Under the pieces are notes generated by a model. The model ran no database searches and was not told the origin of the DNA. It saw nothing but the letters and a program-made list of their open reading frames with translations. The translations under genes were made by a program, and so were the position numbers. A stretch of DNA of 13,130 nt from an uncultured Archangium sp. (GTDB taxonomy: Bacteria > Myxococcota > Myxococcia > Myxococcales > Myxococcaceae): assembly GCA_937875615.1 (NCBI GenBank), contig CALNBU010000616.1, forward strand, positions 1 through 13,130. The letters run 5' to 3'. Positions 8,756 to 13,130 of the stretch are shown here, piece by piece (the stretch's first letter is position 1; each line of letters opens with the position of its first letter).

Positions 8756-9379
8756 TCAGGCGTAGAACTCGATGACGCGCGTGAGCTCGATGGGGAGCAG
8801 CGGCTCCACGTCGAGGGGCTCACCGGTCACCGTGAATTCGAAGGGCGTCGCCGCGCGCTTGAGGTGCGGCGGCACCGGCCGCGACGCGGTGCGGGCGAGG
8901 ATGGAGACGAAGAGCGGGTGGTGGTGGAAGCGCTCGCGCAGCCGCACCACGGCGCCGGGCCGCAGCTCCTCGCCGGGCATGTTGGCCTTGGCCCCGTCGA
9001 GGGTGAAGGCGCCGTGGCGCACCATCTGACGGGCCTGGCGGATGGAGGTGGCGAAGCCGGCGCGGAAGACGAGCACGTCGAAGCGCTGCTCCAGCAGCAC
9101 CATGATGCGCGAGGCGGCGTTCTGGCCGGTGCTCTTGGCGCGGGCCACCACGCGGCGGCACTGGTGCTCGAGCAGCTCGTAGGCCAGCTTGAGCTTCTGC
9201 TTCTCGAGGAGGCGCACGCCGTATTCGGTGCGCTTCACCATGCGATCAGGGCCGTGCTGGCCGGGCGGGTACGGCTTGCGCAGCGAGGAGTCCTTGTCGG
9301 GATCCTTGGTGGAGAGATGAGCCAGCGCCACGCCGAGGCGGCGGGCACGACGGGTACGGGGACCGGTATAGCGAGCCAT
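8756..9379 (-). CDS. rpsD: 30S ribosomal protein S4, cysteine-free form outside the alpha operon
   Basis: S4 binds 16S rRNA early in 30S assembly. The 207-residue length is normal for the family. The N-terminus MARYTGPRTRRARRLG and the later PYPPGQHGP, EYGVRLLEKQKLKLAYELLE and SRIMVLLEQRFDVLVFRAGF are diagnostic. The S4 RNA-binding domain (about 95-155) includes ARQMVRHGAF. The protein ends ELTRVIEFYA, matching the usual IVEFYS close. The CxxC...CxxxC zinc-binding cysteines of the zinc-containing S4 type are all replaced (TRRA, and no Cys in the following loop), so this is a zinc-independent form as in B. subtilis. No other ribosomal gene or rpoA is adjacent, which suggests a second copy, although that cannot be seen here. 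The ATG at 9379 is fixed by the family N-terminus and by GAAAGGAA (9391-9398). An upstream in-frame extension to 9403 was discarded. It probably shares a transcript with the ATPase gene unless the hairpin terminates. Confidence 0.95.
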   Translation of the reverse strand: MARYTGPRTRRARRLGVALAHLSTKDPDKDSSLRKPYPPGQHGPDRMVKRTEYGVRLLEKQKLKLAYELLEHQCRRVVARAKSTGQNAASRIMVLLEQRFDVLVFRAGFATSIRQARQMVRHGAFTLDGAKANMPGEELRPGAVVRLRERFHHHPLFVSILARTASRPVPPHLKRAATPFEFTVTGEPLDVEPLLPIELTRVIEFYA

Positions 9380-9485
9380 GGAGAATGAAGTTCCTTTCGT
9401 CACTGCGAGAAGCGGGACGTGCGTCTATCTCATTTTGAAAATCAAAGTCAAAGTCCACTTCTGCGAGGTCTGATAAGGGGCGCGT
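9380..9485. promoter_or_regulatory. AT-rich divergent promoter region with inverted repeat
   Basis: This 106-base gap separates divergent rpsD and the M28 peptidase gene and contains the most AT-rich patch of the window (about 9430-9454). TTTGA-AAA-TCAAA (9434-9446) is a perfect 5-bp inverted repeat with a 3-base spacer, the size of a small dimeric operator. TCAAAG is repeated in tandem (9442-9453). For rpsD a possible promoter reads TTGACT (minus strand, 9446-9451), a 16-base spacer, then GATAGA (9424-9429); the -35 is good and the -10 weak. The inverted repeat would then lie between -35 and -10, where a repressor would act. AAGGGG (9475-9480) is the ribosome binding site of the peptidase gene. 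Confidence 0.5.
9391..9398 (-). promoter_or_regulatory. Ribosome binding site of rpsD
   Basis: On the minus strand GAAAGGAA ends 11 bases before the ATG at 9379. It supports that start and excludes the in-frame upstream codons up to 9403, which would place this sequence inside the coding region. Confidence 0.65.
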
Positions 9486-12191
<2,706 letters not shown>

Positions 12192-12243
12192 GGGCCTTGC
12201 GTGGACGCGGCGTCGCCCGGCCGCTACGACGCGCGCCCTGAAG

Positions 12244-13130
12244 ATGAGAGACCACGCGCTCCAGCTCGCGTCGCGCCACGGCACGCCCTTCTACCTGTAC
12301 GATCTCGACCTCCTGCGGGCGCGCGCCCGCAGGGCGAAGCGCGCGGTGCCGGCCTCGGTGCTCTTCGCGATGAAGGCCAACCCGCACCCCGCGGTGCTCC
12401 GCGCGCTGCGCGGCGAGCTCGACGGCCTCGACGTGGCGTCGCTGGGGGAGCTGGAGCTGGCGCTGCGCTGCGGCTGGTCTCCGGCGCAGCTGAGCTTCAC
12501 CGGCCCGGCGAAGACGGCGGCCGCGCTGGAGCGGGCGGCGCGGCTGGGGGTGTCGATCACCGCCGAGTCCCCGAGGGAGCTCGAGCACCTCGCCGGCCTC
12601 GATGTGCGGGCCCGGGTGCGGGTGCGGGTCAACCTGCAGCTCCAGCTCAAGGCGTGGCGGGTGTCGATGAGCGGCGTCCCCAGCCCCTTCGGCATCGATG
12701 AAGAGGCGCTGCCCGCGGTGCTGCCGTTGCTGCGGGGCCTGGACTTCGAGGGGCTGCACACCAACCCGGGCGGCCAGTGCACCAGCGTCGGCGGGCTCCT
12801 CGCCGCGGCCACGGCGCTGGTGGCCTGCGCCGAGCGCCTCGGTGCGCCGGTGCGGAGCCTCAACTTCGGCGGAGGCTGGGGCGTGGTCGAGGGTCAGGAG
12901 CTCGACGTGGAGGCCGCGGGGCGCCGGCTGCAGGCGCTGCTCGCAGGTCGCGGGCTGGAGGCCTCGGTGGAGCCGGGCCGCTGGCTGGCCGCCCCCGCCG
13001 GTCTGTACGTGGCGCGGGTCGTCTCGCTGAAGGTGTCGCGCGGCCGGCGCTTCGTGATGCTCGACGGCGGCCTGCACCACCACCTCGGCGCCACTGGACA
13101 CCTCGGCGGCGCGCCGCTGCCCATCGTCAA
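12244..13130 (+). CDS. Fold-type III PLP-dependent decarboxylase (LysA/Orn-DAP-Arg family), 3' end outside window
   Basis: The frame is open from ATG 12244 to the window edge (295 full codons). It starts MRDHALQLASRHGTPFYLYD, the usual opening of alanine-racemase-fold decarboxylases. FAMKANPHPAVL supplies the PLP lysine, Lys44. DVASLGELELAL, GLHTNPGGQC (His172), NFGGGWG (207-213, phosphate-binding glycine loop) and EPGRWL (243-248) follow in order. The motif LDGGLHHHLGATG near the edge replaces the simple 'DGG' block of diaminopimelate decarboxylase. It resembles the 'GGMHHHLAATG' subgroup I know from decarboxylases near exosortase, polyketide or non-ribosomal peptide genes. The substrate is therefore uncertain and standard lysA is not supported. 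The C-terminal beta-barrel domain, including the Cys/Asp that completes the active site, is mostly outside. There is no strong ribosome binding site; co-transcription with the peptidase gene 52 bases upstream is possible. Genes to the right would decide its role. Confidence 0.88.
   Translation, partial: MRDHALQLASRHGTPFYLYDLDLLRARARRAKRAVPASVLFAMKANPHPAVLRALRGELDGLDVASLGELELALRCGWSPAQLSFTGPAKTAAALERAARLGVSITAESPRELEHLAGLDVRARVRVRVNLQLQLKAWRVSMSGVPSPFGIDEEALPAVLPLLRGLDFEGLHTNPGGQCTSVGGLLAAATALVACAERLGAPVRSLNFGGGWGVVEGQELDVEAAGRRLQALLAGRGLEASVEPGRWLAAPAGLYVARVVSLKVSRGRRFVMLDGGLHHHLGATGHLGGAPLPIV

Noticed and set aside
7281..8765. 494-codon plus-strand open frame opposite the AAA ATPase
   Set aside because: The opposite strand encodes Walker A, Walker B and sensor motifs in order; this frame has none.
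9380..9403. Upstream start for rpsD adding eight residues
   Set aside because: S4 proteins begin MARYxGP, encoded at 9379, and the extension would cover the ribosome binding site.
12201..12701. Plus-strand 166-codon frame beginning with GTG over the decarboxylase
   Set aside because: It is in a different frame from the continuous decarboxylase reading frame, which carries ordered PLP motifs.

Overview
The window is a dense stretch of very GC-rich chromosome with strong third-position G/C bias. Long spurious open frames run antisense to the real genes. Four predicted lipoproteins, a TolB-like propeller plus M28 peptidase protein, an imelysin-like protein and a Ycf46-like AAA ATPase suggest a deltaproteobacterial/myxobacterial (Myxococcota) genome. 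That assignment is inference from gene style; no 16S or other marker is present. I see no insertion sequence, phage gene, CRISPR array, tRNA or rRNA, and no stretch over 300 bases lacks a gene.

Left part, + strand (1-4731): the 3' portion of glmU, then complete glmS six bases later. Together they make the GlcN-6-P to UDP-GlcNAc route that feeds peptidoglycan and surface polysaccharide. The glmS stop overlaps the start of a small protein (TGATG) that I read as a catalytically degenerate GGDEF domain. A small hairpin follows, then an aldehyde dehydrogenase of the coniferyl-aldehyde/class 3 type with its own ribosome binding site.

Middle part (4738-7169): two overlapping minus-strand lipoprotein genes (a DUF4920-like protein, then a LamG-like protein that I could not assign firmly) diverge from a plus-strand imelysin-like lipoprotein. 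The gap between them is only 39 bases and contains an AT-rich sequence.

Right-centre, - strand (7176-9379): rpsD, encoding a cysteine-free ribosomal protein S4 outside any ribosomal protein operon. It is followed by a strong GC hairpin and then the Ycf46-like AAA ATPase. A 106-base AT-rich divergent region separates rpsD from a large plus-strand lipoprotein (9486-12191) that combines a beta-propeller, an M28 zinc peptidase and a PDZ domain. The window ends inside a fold-type III PLP-dependent decarboxylase whose HHHL-type motif points to a biosynthetic subgroup rather than ordinary lysine synthesis.

Most genes are recognisable. The least ordinary points are the degenerate GGDEF protein coupled to glmS, the cysteine-free S4 next to an operator-like inverted repeat, and an AT-rich 8-mer (TTGATTTT) shared by the two divergent intergenic regions. 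I did not find a convincing new multi-gene system.
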